Below are positions 55,275 through 64,000 of a stretch of DNA of 64,000 nt, in pieces. This stretch comes from Lacrimispora defluvii (GTDB lineage Bacteria > Bacillota > Clostridia > Lachnospirales > Lachnospiraceae). The notes below the pieces were generated by a model. That model made no database searches and had not been told where the DNA came from. It saw only the letters and a program-made list of their open reading frames with translations. Position 1 is the stretch's first letter, and each line of letters starts with the position of its first letter. A program made the translations under genes and the position numbers. The stretch covers positions 62,001 to 126,000 of the forward strand of contig JAAOXG010000010.1 of assembly GCA_013036995.1 (NCBI GenBank), written 5' to 3'.

Positions 55275-57302
55275 ATGGAAAACCGACTTCCAAAAATATT
55301 TGAACTTGTCTGTCAGAACAAACGGGAATTAACAGTCCGGGAGTTTGCCACTCAGTTTGGAGTGAGTACCAGAACCGTTTACAGTGATGTAAAAAAGCTC
55401 AATGAGCTTCTGGAGACAGGCGGATATCCCATGATACAGGCAGATAAAGGGAAGCTGCATTATGCAGAACCGTTAACAATTGAATTTGAAAGTCTTCTTG
55501 CTTCCACCTCGGATTTTGTTTTAACCAATCAACGGATCCGGCGTCTGCGGATAGTAGAGACCATACTTCTGGCAGGAGACCAGTTTACGGTAGAGGATTT
55601 ACTCAAGGTTCTGGATATCTCCAGAAACACGCTGATTGCGGATTTAAAGGAAATAAAAGAAATGCTGGCCATTCACTCAATCGCAATGGAATCCACACCC
55701 TTTAAAGGCTACCGTGTGATTGCAAAAGAGTTAAATATCCGAAATCTTCTGATCCTGTCAGTCAGTGAAGACCCTTTGTTTTTTGAAAACCGGCCGTTCA
55801 ACGATCTGGAAATCATAAAGAAGTGTGAAGCTTTTTTAGACGATGTGTCAGGGAGACTGAGCGTGGAACTCAGCGATGTTTCATTTCACCGGATGCTGGC
55901 TGCATTCTGGGTTACCTATGCAAGAATTTCCATGGGAAAGGTCTTTCCGGAAGGTCCCAAAGATCCCCTGACAAGAGAGGAAATCACCTTTTTACAGAAA
56001 AGAAAAGAGCTTGCATACATTTTTGGAATGGAAGTGTCCTTAGATGACTGCTTTTATCTGGCGAATAAGCTGACGGAAGCGTCTGTGGTAAAGTATGAGG
56101 AACTGCTTTCTGAGCAATGGCTTCCCTTTCATCTGGTAACCAACCAGTTTATCGAAGCAGTTACAAAGGAATATCCCTTTGAAGCATTTGTTACAGATAC
56201 AAAGCTGTACGAGGGACTGCTCAATCACCTCCGGCCAGCCTATAAAAGGGCATTATCCGAAGAATGGGCGGAAAACCCGCTGCTGGATTATGTAAGGGAG
56301 AATTTCTCCCAGCTTAACGATGCTGTCTCAAAAGGGGTTATGCTGGTAGAGGATAAGCTGAAAGTTCATTTTAATGAGCATGAAATATCATACTTCACAC
56401 TGTTGTTTGCTTCGGTAATTGAGAGAAATGAAAAACAGGTACGCAGAACGCCCAATGTAATTATTGTCTGCAATGCCGGAATCAGCACCTCCGAGATCTT
56501 AAAAAGCAGACTGGAAGCCATGTTTCATGTAAACATACTGGGGACATTCAGCCTTCGCAATGCGGCTTTGTGGCTGATGGAACACGTGCCCGATTTTATT
56601 GTTTCAACGGTGCCTTTTAAATGGAAAGATATACAGGTATTAAAAGTCAGTCCGTTTCTGTCGGATTATGATATCAGAGAAATACAAAACCAGTTATCCT
56701 TTTTAACTGCCAGAATTCATCTGGGAGATGTTATGGGCATTATCCGCAAATACGCAGATATCAAAGAAGAACAGATTCCAGCTCTGAAAAAAGAATTAAG
56801 TCTATATTTGGGGTTCTCTGAAAAAACGGAACCCAGGAAAGGAATTTATCAACCTATGCTAAAAGAAATACTGACAACCGATTTAATACAGGCAAAGTTT
56901 TCTGCAGGCAGCAGAGACGAAGCTGTCAGGGAGAGCGGCAGACTGCTTGTTGAGAAAGGTCTGGCTGATGAAGCTTATATTGAAGCAATGCTTAAAAATG
57001 TGGAGGTCAACGGAACCTACATTGTAATTGCTCCCGGAATCGCCATGCCTCATGCAAGACCGGAAGAAGGGGCACTGGGGATCGGACTTAGCATTGTTAC
57101 GCTGAAAGAGCCTGTAGTTTTTGGACATCCGAAAAATGATCCAGTTAAAATCGTCGTTGGTCTATGCGCCATCGATCACCAGTCTCATTTAAAAGCTCTG
57201 ACAGAACTTGCAGACATTCTTATGGATGAGAAGAAAGTAGAAGAGATTATTAACGCAGATTCGCAGCAGGAAATCATGAAAATAATAAAGGGGGAATCCT
57301 AA
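55275..57302 (+). CDS. PRD-containing PTS-controlled activator with EIIB and EIIA domains
   Basis: 675 aa from ATG 55275 (AAGGAGG six bases upstream). Domain order is HTH_11 (ELTVREFATQFGVSTRTVYS), a second HTH (FTVEDLLKVLDISRNTLIADL), PRD segments in the middle (His residues near VSFHRML and HEISYFTLL), an EIIB-gat-like domain with VCNAGIST (Cys399) and a fructose/mannitol-type EIIA with IAMPHARPE (His593). This is the MtlR/LicR plan: phosphorylation by HPr and EII components sets its activity. The EIIB gene starts at its stop, so it regulates its own PTS operon and may also supply the EIIA function. Confidence 0.93.
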   Translation: MENRLPKIFELVCQNKRELTVREFATQFGVSTRTVYSDVKKLNELLETGGYPMIQADKGKLHYAEPLTIEFESLLASTSDFVLTNQRIRRLRIVETILLAGDQFTVEDLLKVLDISRNTLIADLKEIKEMLAIHSIAMESTPFKGYRVIAKELNIRNLLILSVSEDPLFFENRPFNDLEIIKKCEAFLDDVSGRLSVELSDVSFHRMLAAFWVTYARISMGKVFPEGPKDPLTREEITFLQKRKELAYIFGMEVSLDDCFYLANKLTEASVVKYEELLSEQWLPFHLVTNQFIEAVTKEYPFEAFVTDTKLYEGLLNHLRPAYKRALSEEWAENPLLDYVRENFSQLNDAVSKGVMLVEDKLKVHFNEHEISYFTLLFASVIERNEKQVRRTPNVIIVCNAGISTSEILKSRLEAMFHVNILGTFSLRNAALWLMEHVPDFIVSTVPFKWKDIQVLKVSPFLSDYDIREIQNQLSFLTARIHLGDVMGIIRKYADIKEEQIPALKKELSLYLGFSEKTEPRKGIYQPMLKEILTTDLIQAKFSAGSRDEAVRESGRLLVEKGLADEAYIEAMLKNVEVNGTYIVIAPGIAMPHARPEEGALGIGLSIVTLKEPVVFGHPKNDPVKIVVGLCAIDHQSHLKALTELADILMDEKKVEEIINADSQQEIMKIIKGES

Positions 57303-57581
57303 ATGTTAAAAATAGTTACGGTATGTGGTGCAGGAGTGGGGAGCTCCATGATGCTTCGTTTGTTTACCCAGCAGATTTTAGATGGGGAAAAGATTGAAGC
57401 AGTGGTAGACGCGTCTGATATTGGCTCTGTGAGCCCGGATTTTTATGATATCTTAATAACCACTTCAGATTTTGCTGATGTGTTAAGAGATTCAAAGGCT
57501 CATATTATCCGCATAGATAATATGATGGATAAGCAGTATTTAAAAGAACAGCTTATGGAAGCAATTAATACGAAGAGATAA
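57303..57581 (+). CDS. ulaB: PTS EIIB, ascorbate/galactitol type
   Basis: 92 aa. The phosphocysteine loop is at the N-terminus: VTVCGAGVGSSMM (Cys8). The size and sequence fit the SgaB/UlaB family. It passes phosphate from EIIA to the sugar during transport. GGGGGAA at the end of the regulator gene serves as ribosome site; start and stop are adjacent. There is no free EIIA gene in the operon. Confidence 0.88.
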   Translation: MLKIVTVCGAGVGSSMMLRLFTQQILDGEKIEAVVDASDIGSVSPDFYDILITTSDFADVLRDSKAHIIRIDNMMDKQYLKEQLMEAINTKR

Positions 57582-57610
57582 CAGGTGTACAAGCCCTGGG
57601 AGGGAGAACT

Positions 57611-58891
57611 ATGGAAGTAATGATGTATCTGATTCGCAATGTGTTCAGCCAGGCGGTGTTTATCATTGGAATCGTAGTAATTATAGGAATGGCTGCGCAG
57701 AAAAAGACCTGGGATCAGATTCTGCCAAGCGTAATCAAAACCATGATTGGTTTCACCATGATCAATGTAGGCGGACAGACTCTTGGTGTGTCGCTGCTGC
57801 CTTTGCAGACCATGATCACGAAAATATTTAATCTGCCGGAAATTCCCGTTGATATCGGCGCGGCACAAAGCGAAAGTCTTTCCGGAATCGGAACAGAGAT
57901 GGCGCTGATCTTCGCACTGGGATTTGTTGTCAATCTTCTCCTTGCAAGATTCACCCGCTTTAAATACGTACATTTATCTGCTCACGTATCCTTTTTCTAT
58001 GCAGGACTTATCGCGGCACTGCTGAAATTCGGAACCAGCTTAAGCACCATACCGTTAGTAGCAGTGGGGGCTGTTTTACTAGGCTGTTATATGACATTTT
58101 CCTGCGCTTACGTCGCTTTGTTTATGAAAGAGGTAAAAGGCGGAGAAGGGTTTACCCTGGCTCACTCCAGCTCTGTGGGAATCCTTATTTCTTCCCTGCT
58201 GGCAAAAGCGTTTGGCAACAAAGAGCATGATCTGGAGAATATCAATGTACCAAAAAAACTGAACTTTTTAAGAGAAATGACCATATCACTGACCATTGTC
58301 ATGACCATCCTTTTTCTCGCCATCAGCCTTCTTTCCGGTCCATCCTGGGCACTGGAAAACGTTACCGGCGGACAGGATATCCTGGTTTTCAGCTTCTTAA
58401 AAGGGTTATCCTTTGGTATGTGGATTACAGTTATTATTACTGGTGTCAGAATGATGCTTTCCGAAATTATTGCCGCATTCCACGGAATTGCCAATAAAAT
58501 TATTCCCAATTCGGTACCTGGACTGGATATCCCGCTGTTATTCCCCAATTATCCCAATTCAGTCATTCTTGGTTTCCTGACCAGCCTGATTGCAGGACTT
58601 TTGGGAATGATGGTTCTCGGTTTAGTGAATTATCCGGTCGTAGTATTCCCGGCACTGATTCCAACGTTCTTCACCGGTGCAGTAACCGCAATCTTCGGCA
58701 ATGCCCACGGCGGCCGCAGAGGCGCCATAATCGGATCTTTTGTAAATGGTCTGATTCTGATCTTCGGACAAGCCCTTTTACTGCCAATGATCGGAACCTA
58801 TGCACCGATTATGAGGATCTTAAGTGAGACAGACTACTCCTTCTACGGACCGATTTTAGGATGGATCCTGAGAATGTTTGGAGGAATGTAA
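57611..58891 (+). CDS. ulaA: PTS EIIC, ascorbate (UlaA/SgaT) type
   Basis: 426 aa, about ten or eleven membrane helices. Family features include GFTMINVGGQTLGVSLLPLQ, FMKEVKGGEGFTLAHSSSVG and GNAHGGRRGAIIGSFVNGLI. The UlaA family transports L-ascorbate and related sugar acids with phosphorylation by EIIB. GGGAGGGAG precedes the start. Its stop overlaps the start of the TrpA-like gene (TAATG). Confidence 0.92.
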   Translation: MEVMMYLIRNVFSQAVFIIGIVVIIGMAAQKKTWDQILPSVIKTMIGFTMINVGGQTLGVSLLPLQTMITKIFNLPEIPVDIGAAQSESLSGIGTEMALIFALGFVVNLLLARFTRFKYVHLSAHVSFFYAGLIAALLKFGTSLSTIPLVAVGAVLLGCYMTFSCAYVALFMKEVKGGEGFTLAHSSSVGILISSLLAKAFGNKEHDLENINVPKKLNFLREMTISLTIVMTILFLAISLLSGPSWALENVTGGQDILVFSFLKGLSFGMWITVIITGVRMMLSEIIAAFHGIANKIIPNSVPGLDIPLLFPNYPNSVILGFLTSLIAGLLGMMVLGLVNYPVVVFPALIPTFFTGAVTAIFGNAHGGRRGAIIGSFVNGLILIFGQALLLPMIGTYAPIMRILSETDYSFYGPILGWILRMFGGM

Positions 58892-59577
58892 TGAAACATC
58901 TGGCTTTTTATATCCCACTGCATTATCCGGACAGAGAACGTTTTTTTGAAATCCTTCAGCTGCTTGATGAAGAAGGGGCAGGGTATGTGGAAGTTGGGAT
59001 TCCTGTTTCAGATCCTTATATGGATGGGGAGATTATCCGAGAAACAAACAAAGTGATCCTGAAGCAGGGGTTAACTGGGGAAGACATTGCAGCTTCGTTA
59101 AAGGAGATTCGCAGCCGTTTTCGTTTTAAAGTTGTTATCATGACATATCAGGAAGGTGTGGAACGTTTTTTCCTTACCCACATTCCACATGAGCTATATG
59201 ATGGTTTTATCTGTGTCAATGGTGATTATCCGGCGGATATCCTGCATGATCCAATCAAAGTACTCAGTCAGTCAAAAAGTAATGATGAACTGAAACAGGC
59301 ATTAGAACATAATCATTTGTTTGCCTATGTGGTGTCGGGAGAAGGAAAAACAGGCTCTTTTGATAAACTGCCCGATCAATATATTGACGTTGTAAAAAGA
59401 GTGAAATTGTTCACGTCCATACCCGCATTTGTAGGTTTTGGTATCAAATCTGCCTCTGATGTAGAAACGGTGATGAAAAATGGCGCAGACGGCGCCATAA
59501 TTGGAACCGAATTTATCCGCCGTTATCAGCAGGGAGGATTTGATGCATTAAAAAGCTACATAGACGAACTAAAATAA
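58891..59577 (+). CDS. TrpA-like aldolase-type protein
   Basis: 228 aa from ATG 58891 (GGAGG six bases upstream, overlapping the EIIC stop). It is shorter than tryptophan synthase alpha (about 265 aa). VEVGIPVSDPYMDGEII aligns with the TrpA active site and retains both catalytic acids: Glu34 (E. coli Glu49) and Asp45 (Asp60). The phosphate-binding end FGIKSASDV and GADGAIIGTEFIRRY are also kept. Translational coupling to an ascorbate-type PTS, with no other trp gene, suggests a retro-aldol reaction on a phosphorylated sugar acid rather than indole formation. That role is inference. Confidence 0.82.
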   Translation: MKHLAFYIPLHYPDRERFFEILQLLDEEGAGYVEVGIPVSDPYMDGEIIRETNKVILKQGLTGEDIAASLKEIRSRFRFKVVIMTYQEGVERFFLTHIPHELYDGFICVNGDYPADILHDPIKVLSQSKSNDELKQALEHNHLFAYVVSGEGKTGSFDKLPDQYIDVVKRVKLFTSIPAFVGFGIKSASDVETVMKNGADGAIIGTEFIRRYQQGGFDALKSYIDELK

Positions 59578-59610
59578 GCGTATTAAAACAGGGGAGTTTT
59601 AATAGAAGCT

Positions 59611-59650
59611 GCAGAAGTCTGACTTATCTTACAGTCAGGCTTCTGCTTTT
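59611..59650 (+). terminator. Intrinsic terminator of the PTS operon
   Basis: GCAGAAGTCTGAC (59611-59623) pairs with GTCAGGCTTCTGC (59634-59646) over 13 bp with one wobble, followed by TTTT. The right arm lies in the last codons of the convergent AraC gene. Confidence 0.8.
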
Positions 59651-60876
59651 GTGTTTCCTTTTTTTTCGGTGTGGATAAACTCTTTTACACCATAACAGTC
59701 CCTGTATTGTTTTAAGGTCATGCCAGTCACTTCCTTAAACTGCTTTCCTAAGTGGCTCTGTGATGAAAAGCCCAGATAGGCAGATATCTCAATATAATGA
59801 TATTTGGAATAAATTAAAAGATTTTCAGCCAGCTTTACTTTTTCATTTCGAATGTAATTTGTAACAGAAATACCCTCCTCCTTTTTAAACAGATCGGAAA
59901 GATAGTTGGGGTTCATCTGAAGCTCCAGCGCCATATCACCAATACTGATTTTCTCATGAAGGTGGGAAAAGATATAATTCCTGCACGCCTCAATGCGGGG
60001 GTTTTTTTCTTTTTTCTGCTTCCCTTTCTGTCGTTCTTTTATTTCCTGTACCAGTCTGGTATACTCATACTCCGCACTGTTTCTGATATGAATCAGGGTG
60101 GCGATGTCGTTGGATTCTTCTATTTTCATGATAAATATGTCACTGAGGGAAAAAGAGATTTCCGGATTTAAACCTCCCCGGATGGCAGCCCGGCTTGCCA
60201 GTGTAATAACCACAATACATACATTTTTAAAGCTGCGAATCTGGTCTTTTGCCAGGGTGCCCAGCTGTCCGGTGTAGTCCTCCGCCCAGCTTTGCTCCAG
60301 CTGCCGGATATCCCCATTTTCAATGCTGGAAAATTCTCTGACCTCCTGATCATAAGGGTTGTGCTTTTTTCGATTTTCATGATTCTCAAAAATCAATTCT
60401 GAAAAATTCTTCTGTATCTGCTCTTGCGTCAGGGAATCCACACAGTTTTCCTTTATGATATCACCTGCCGTGAGCATTTCTTCATGAAACAGGTTATAGA
60501 TGAGTAGGATATCCTGCATAAAATCATCAAAATCACAGATACTCAGACTCTGGATCCAATCGGATTCAATTGGAACAGCCTGTATTCTTCGGTTAATATT
60601 CACCTTTGTATGGAAGCCGACTGGGCCAATCACGTAAATCATGTCCCGGGCAGGAACCGCTGCATATATAATGCTGTCGTTGACGGAGGTAAGGGTAGGA
60701 AAAGGTTCTGCTTTCATCTCAAGTACGGTGTCCCTGACGTTCAGAATTGAAAAAGGAAGATCAGAAAAGTCCTTGCGTGCACATACAGCCTCCCCGGGTA
60801 TTTTATCCATAGTAAAGGATTTTACAAAGGTATGAAGATGGTAGGAAATGTGTTTCATGAAATAATTTGTAATCAT
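59635..60876 (-). CDS. AraC-family transcriptional regulator
   Basis: 413 aa. The C-terminal double helix-turn-helix is clear (ISIGDMALELQMNPNYLSDL, YIEISAYLGFSSQSHLGKQF). The N-terminal 300 residues look like a cytosolic sensor module with no membrane helix; the family resembles YesN-type regulators without the receiver domain. AAAGGAG lies six bases before the start on the minus strand. It is divergent from GH42-GH43 and is the likely regulator of those genes. The ligand is unknown. Confidence 0.92.
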   Translation of the reverse strand: MITNYFMKHISYHLHTFVKSFTMDKIPGEAVCARKDFSDLPFSILNVRDTVLEMKAEPFPTLTSVNDSIIYAAVPARDMIYVIGPVGFHTKVNINRRIQAVPIESDWIQSLSICDFDDFMQDILLIYNLFHEEMLTAGDIIKENCVDSLTQEQIQKNFSELIFENHENRKKHNPYDQEVREFSSIENGDIRQLEQSWAEDYTGQLGTLAKDQIRSFKNVCIVVITLASRAAIRGGLNPEISFSLSDIFIMKIEESNDIATLIHIRNSAEYEYTRLVQEIKERQKGKQKKEKNPRIEACRNYIFSHLHEKISIGDMALELQMNPNYLSDLFKKEEGISVTNYIRNEKVKLAENLLIYSKYHYIEISAYLGFSSQSHLGKQFKEVTGMTLKQYRDCYGVKEFIHTEKKGNTKAEA

Positions 60877-61024
60877 ACAAACTCCTTTATCTGAGAAATG
60901 TGATAAAAAACTGTATATATTGATATAAGATCAGTATAACTTAATTTAGAATGAAAGCAACTAAAAAATGACACAACAAGGTGGTTTTAAATGTATCAGC
61001 AGGAAAGCACAGATAGGAGAACTG

Positions 61025-63052
61025 ATGAAAGATAATACTGGATATCAAAGAAAAACTCTTTTGTTTGGAACTGCATATTACCCGGAATATATGCCTTATG
61101 ACAGGGTGGAGACAGACCTGTCCATGATGTGTGAGGCAGGGATGAACGTGGTTCGGATTGCGGAATCTACATGGAGTACTCTGGAACCTACCGATGGAAT
61201 TTATGATTTCAGCTATATTGACCGGGTTCTTAAAGCTGCCGAAAAGAAGGGGATGGAGGTAATTATTGGTACGCCCACATACGCCATCCCGAGCTGGCTG
61301 GAAAAAAAGGATAAGAATATAATGGTAAAGACGAAAGCGGGACAGGCTGTTTATGGGCGAAGACAGGCGATGGATATTATGAATCCTGCGTATCGTTTTT
61401 ATGGAGAACGGGTGATTCGCAAACTGCTTGAACATACCGCAGGTCATCCATGCGTCACAGGCTTTCAGATTGACAATGAAACGAAGCATTATGGCAACAC
61501 ATCAGAATTGGTGCAAACGCTGTTTGTGGAACATCTGCAGCAGAAATTTGTTACAACTGACCGGTTGAATGAAACCTTCGGTCTTGCCTATTGGAGTAAT
61601 TCCATCCATGACTGGAATGATTTTCCCGATATGAATGGCTGTATCAATGCTGGTTTATCCTGCGAATTTGAACGTTTTAAGAGAAGTCTTGCAGCTGGAT
61701 TTCTCATATGGCAGTCGGAAATAGTAAAAGAATATAAAAGAGAAGATCAGTTTATTACCCACAATTTTGATTTCCAGTGGAAGAAATTCGGAGCAGATAT
61801 TGCTCAGGATGGATATTCCTATGGTGTCCAGCCAGATATGAATCATTATGAAGCAGCAGCAGCAGCGGTAACAATTGCCGGCACTGATATTTATCATCAC
61901 ACCCAGGATCAGCTTACCGGAGCAGAGATCGCTTTTGGCGGAGATTCCATACGCTCTTTAAAAGAAAGAAATTATCTGGTACTGGAATGTCAGGCTCAGG
62001 CGTTTAAGTACTGGACGCCTTATCCCGGACAGTTAAAGCTTCACGCTTACAGCCATCTGGCAAGCGGAGCAGACGGAATTATGTATTGGAACTGGCATTC
62101 CATTCACAATGGATATGAAACCTACTGGAAAGGGCTTTTAAGCCATGATCTGGCAGTCAATCCCCCATACCAAGAGGCATGTGAGATCGGAAACCAGTGG
62201 AAAAAGATGGGAAATAGTCTTCTGAATCTGAGAAAAGACAATAAAATTGCGCTGGTAGTTGACAATCAGTCCCTTCAAGCACTGGAGTGGTTCCCCATAG
62301 ACCGGGATTTAAGCTATAATGATGTGGTGAGATGGATGTATGACAGTCTATATGAATTAAATATGGAATGCGATGTAGTGGATGTCAACGGCCTGGATCC
62401 TTTGAAATACCAGATGATTGTGACACCTGCTCTGTACTCCATTACAGAAGATAAATGTAAGCAGTTAAAAACATTCGTATCCAACGGTGGAGTATTAGTC
62501 AGCACCTTTAGATCCTTCGTTTCCAATGAATATTTAAGTGTTTACCCGGACACACAGCCTCATCTGCTTCATGAATGCTTCAAAATTCACTACAACCAGT
62601 TTACGGAGCCGGGAACTGCGAAAATCAAAGGCAGGCCGGTTCAGTACTTTGCAGAACTTCTTGAAACAACCGGAGCCAGGGTGCTGGCATCCTATGAGCA
62701 TAAATACTGGGGAAAGTATGGGGGAATTACCCAGGCAGATTACGAAAAGGGCAGTACCTATTACATCGGATGTTATACAGATAAGGACATTGTAAAAGAA
62801 ATATTAAAAATGGCTGTAAAAGATGCAGGTCTTTCTGATTCTATACCGGATGTATGCTTTCCGGTGATCATTCGCAGCGGAGTGAATCGGGATCATAAAA
62901 AACTTCACTATGTACTTCATTATTCAGAGGAAGAAACGACTATTTTCTGCCCCTATGACCGGGTGAAAAATATATTAGACGGAACGAGTTATAAGAAAGG
63001 AGACAGGATACCCCTGAAAGACTGGGATGCTGTCATTTTGGAGGAAGAATGA
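61025..63052 (+). CDS. Beta-galactosidase, GH42
   Basis: 675 aa from ATG 61025, supported by AGGAGA; an earlier ATG at 60968 lacks a ribosome site. The barrel opens with FGTAYYPEYMPYDRVETDL and NVVRIAESTWSTLEP. Acid/base Glu152 is in FQIDNETKHYG, and the nucleophile is Glu321 in VLECQAQAFKYW, followed by HLASGADGIMYWNW. The trimerisation and C-terminal beta domains follow. No signal peptide, so it hydrolyses imported beta-galactosides (galacto-oligosaccharides or arabinogalactan fragments). The GH43 gene overlaps its stop. Confidence 0.92.
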   Translation: MKDNTGYQRKTLLFGTAYYPEYMPYDRVETDLSMMCEAGMNVVRIAESTWSTLEPTDGIYDFSYIDRVLKAAEKKGMEVIIGTPTYAIPSWLEKKDKNIMVKTKAGQAVYGRRQAMDIMNPAYRFYGERVIRKLLEHTAGHPCVTGFQIDNETKHYGNTSELVQTLFVEHLQQKFVTTDRLNETFGLAYWSNSIHDWNDFPDMNGCINAGLSCEFERFKRSLAAGFLIWQSEIVKEYKREDQFITHNFDFQWKKFGADIAQDGYSYGVQPDMNHYEAAAAAVTIAGTDIYHHTQDQLTGAEIAFGGDSIRSLKERNYLVLECQAQAFKYWTPYPGQLKLHAYSHLASGADGIMYWNWHSIHNGYETYWKGLLSHDLAVNPPYQEACEIGNQWKKMGNSLLNLRKDNKIALVVDNQSLQALEWFPIDRDLSYNDVVRWMYDSLYELNMECDVVDVNGLDPLKYQMIVTPALYSITEDKCKQLKTFVSNGGVLVSTFRSFVSNEYLSVYPDTQPHLLHECFKIHYNQFTEPGTAKIKGRPVQYFAELLETTGARVLASYEHKYWGKYGGITQADYEKGSTYYIGCYTDKDIVKEILKMAVKDAGLSDSIPDVCFPVIIRSGVNRDHKKLHYVLHYSEEETTIFCPYDRVKNILDGTSYKKGDRIPLKDWDAVILEEE

Positions 63053-64000
63053 TGAACAGACAGGATAAAATGATAAAAAACCCCATTCTACCGGGTTTTA
63101 ATCCCGACCCATGCATTTGCAGAAAAGGGGATGATTATTATCTGGCAGTATCAACCTTTGAATGGTTTCCCGGAATCCCCATATACCATTCAAAAGATTT
63201 AAAAAACTGGGAATTGTACACCCATGTACTCACAGACGATGAAACAGTTGATTTAAAAAAACTTCCATCAGCAAAAGGGATCTGGGCACCATGTCTCACA
63301 TACTGTGAGGAGGAAGATCTGTTTTATGTGATCTACGGAGTTATGAATTCCATGAACGCAAGATATTTTGATGTAAACAATTATCTGATTACTGCAACCG
63401 ATATCAGGGGACCCTGGAGTGAACCAGTATATCTTCATTCTTCCGGGTTTGATGCCTCAATCCTACATGATAACGGTAAAAAGTATATTGTATCTCTGGA
63501 ATGGGAGACCAGGGAAGGCTACGAAAAGCCTGGTGCAATCTGTATGGTGGAATACGATCCCGAAAAAAAAGAGATTATGGGTTATCCCAAACGTATCTGG
63601 AACGGCGGAACGGATCGGGGCTGCATTGAAGCACCCCATTTATACAAACGGGGAGAATATTATTACATCATGTGTGCAGAAGGGGGAACTGGCTATAATC
63701 ATTGTGTAACCATGGGAAGATCCAAAGAAATCTGGGGCCCATATGCAGCGGATCCTATGAATCCCATCGTAACATCTGTTCCGGGTGAGTCCAATGAGCG
63801 CCACGATCCGGATCATTTAAAACCAAGATATTATAATCCGGATTCCATTCTTCAGAAATCCGGTCATGGCAGTGTGGTGGATACCCAGAAGGGGGAAACC
63901 TATCTGGTGCATTTATGTGCCCGGCCTTTTGTACCAGAACTGCGTTGTACTCTTGGAAGAGAAACAGCCATTCAGAAGATGATATGGACAGATGATCATT
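63052..64000 (+). CDS. Glycoside hydrolase family 43, 3' end outside window
   Basis: 316 codons are visible and the frame is open to the last base. The start ATG 63052 (63049 is also in frame) follows GGAGGAAG. The five-bladed propeller shows the three catalytic acids: Asp19 in FNPDPCIC, Asp134 in SSGFDASILHD and Glu193 in GCIEAPHLY. WAPCLTYCEEEDLFY and GHGSVVDTQKGETYLVHL match xylosidase/arabinofuranosidase members such as GH43_11. It is co-transcribed with GH42, whose stop it overlaps. The expected C-terminal beta-sandwich lies beyond the window. Confidence 0.9.
   Translation, partial: MNRQDKMIKNPILPGFNPDPCICRKGDDYYLAVSTFEWFPGIPIYHSKDLKNWELYTHVLTDDETVDLKKLPSAKGIWAPCLTYCEEEDLFYVIYGVMNSMNARYFDVNNYLITATDIRGPWSEPVYLHSSGFDASILHDNGKKYIVSLEWETREGYEKPGAICMVEYDPEKKEIMGYPKRIWNGGTDRGCIEAPHLYKRGEYYYIMCAEGGTGYNHCVTMGRSKEIWGPYAADPMNPIVTSVPGESNERHDPDHLKPRYYNPDSILQKSGHGSVVDTQKGETYLVHLCARPFVPELRCTLGRETAIQKMIWTDDH

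Noticed and set aside
61655-61900. Run of GCAGCAGCAGCAGC around 61851-61867 in the GH42 gene
   Set aside because: It encodes an alanine stretch (EAAAAAV) within a conserved barrel helix; it is too short to call a functional repeat.
1-64000. CRISPR arrays, insertion sequences, integrases, tRNA or rRNA genes
   Set aside because: No regularly spaced repeats, transposase-like frames, tRNA-like cloverleaf stretches or rRNA sequence were recognised by eye. A tRNA scan was not possible.

Overview
The window reads like the genome of a low-to-mid GC anaerobic Firmicute of the family Lachnospiraceae (a saccharolytic Clostridium XIVa / Lacrimispora-type organism). The reasons are strong AGGAGG ribosome sites, many TTG/GTG starts, YesM/YesN two-component pairs, DUF4491, DUF1848 and HsmA-type genes, oxygen-sensitive radical SAM enzymes, and many small sugar-utilisation loci, each with its own LacI- or AraC-type regulator. 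The genus is inference. No rRNA, tRNA, CRISPR, insertion sequence or prophage was seen.

Layout. (1) 1-4.9 kb: the end of a PfkB sugar kinase, a LacI regulator (-) and, divergent from it, larC (frameshifted, LarC1 part only), a TauE/SafE exporter and an anaerobic sulfatase-maturase-type radical SAM enzyme. (2) 4.9-16.6 kb: a small hydrophilic protein, a DUF5060/DUF5605 glycosidase, a LacI regulator, operator-like boxes, a remnant of an ABC sugar permease, then GH32, sucrose phosphorylase, an HD protein, GH95 fucosidase and GH36 alpha-galactosidase. The likely logic is raffinose-type or plant/host oligosaccharide breakdown with phosphorolysis of sucrose. (3) 16.6-19.9 kb: an MgtA-type Mg2+ P-type ATPase behind a 640-nt leader. 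The leader has an M-box riboswitch with terminator, a second terminator with a competing pairing inside a 28-codon reading frame, a 31-codon acidic leader frame with a perfect ribosome site, and a hairpin that reaches the mgtA ribosome site. This is the most remarkable structure in the window. (4) 20-28.5 kb: housekeeping and accessory genes (glutaredoxin-like, flavin reductase, small protein, staygreen homologue, Lhr helicase, GT8, small conserved protein, HsmA, DUF1848).

(5) 28.6-42.9 kb: a YesM/YesN two-component system, an Opp-type five-gene ABC importer, GH2 beta-mannosidase and GH3 beta-glucosidase, probably importing beta-manno- or beta-gluco-oligosaccharides. (6) 43-48.7 kb: an AraC regulator, a CUT1 ABC importer (binding protein and two permeases) and a second GH13_18 sucrose-phosphorylase paralogue. 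This module preserves the arrangement of which only a permease scrap remains at 8.4 kb. (7) 48.7-55.1 kb: DJ-1/PfpI and PNPOx-like genes (-), a WYL regulator (+), then a tightly overlapping operon of a NirJ/AhbC/AhbD-like radical SAM protein and a BtuF/FecCDE-type importer, plus DUF4491. (8) 55.2-59.6 kb: a PRD regulator with an ascorbate-type PTS (EIIB, EIIC) and a stand-alone TrpA-like protein. (9) 59.6-64 kb: an AraC regulator (-) divergent from GH42 beta-galactosidase and a GH43 enzyme cut by the window end.
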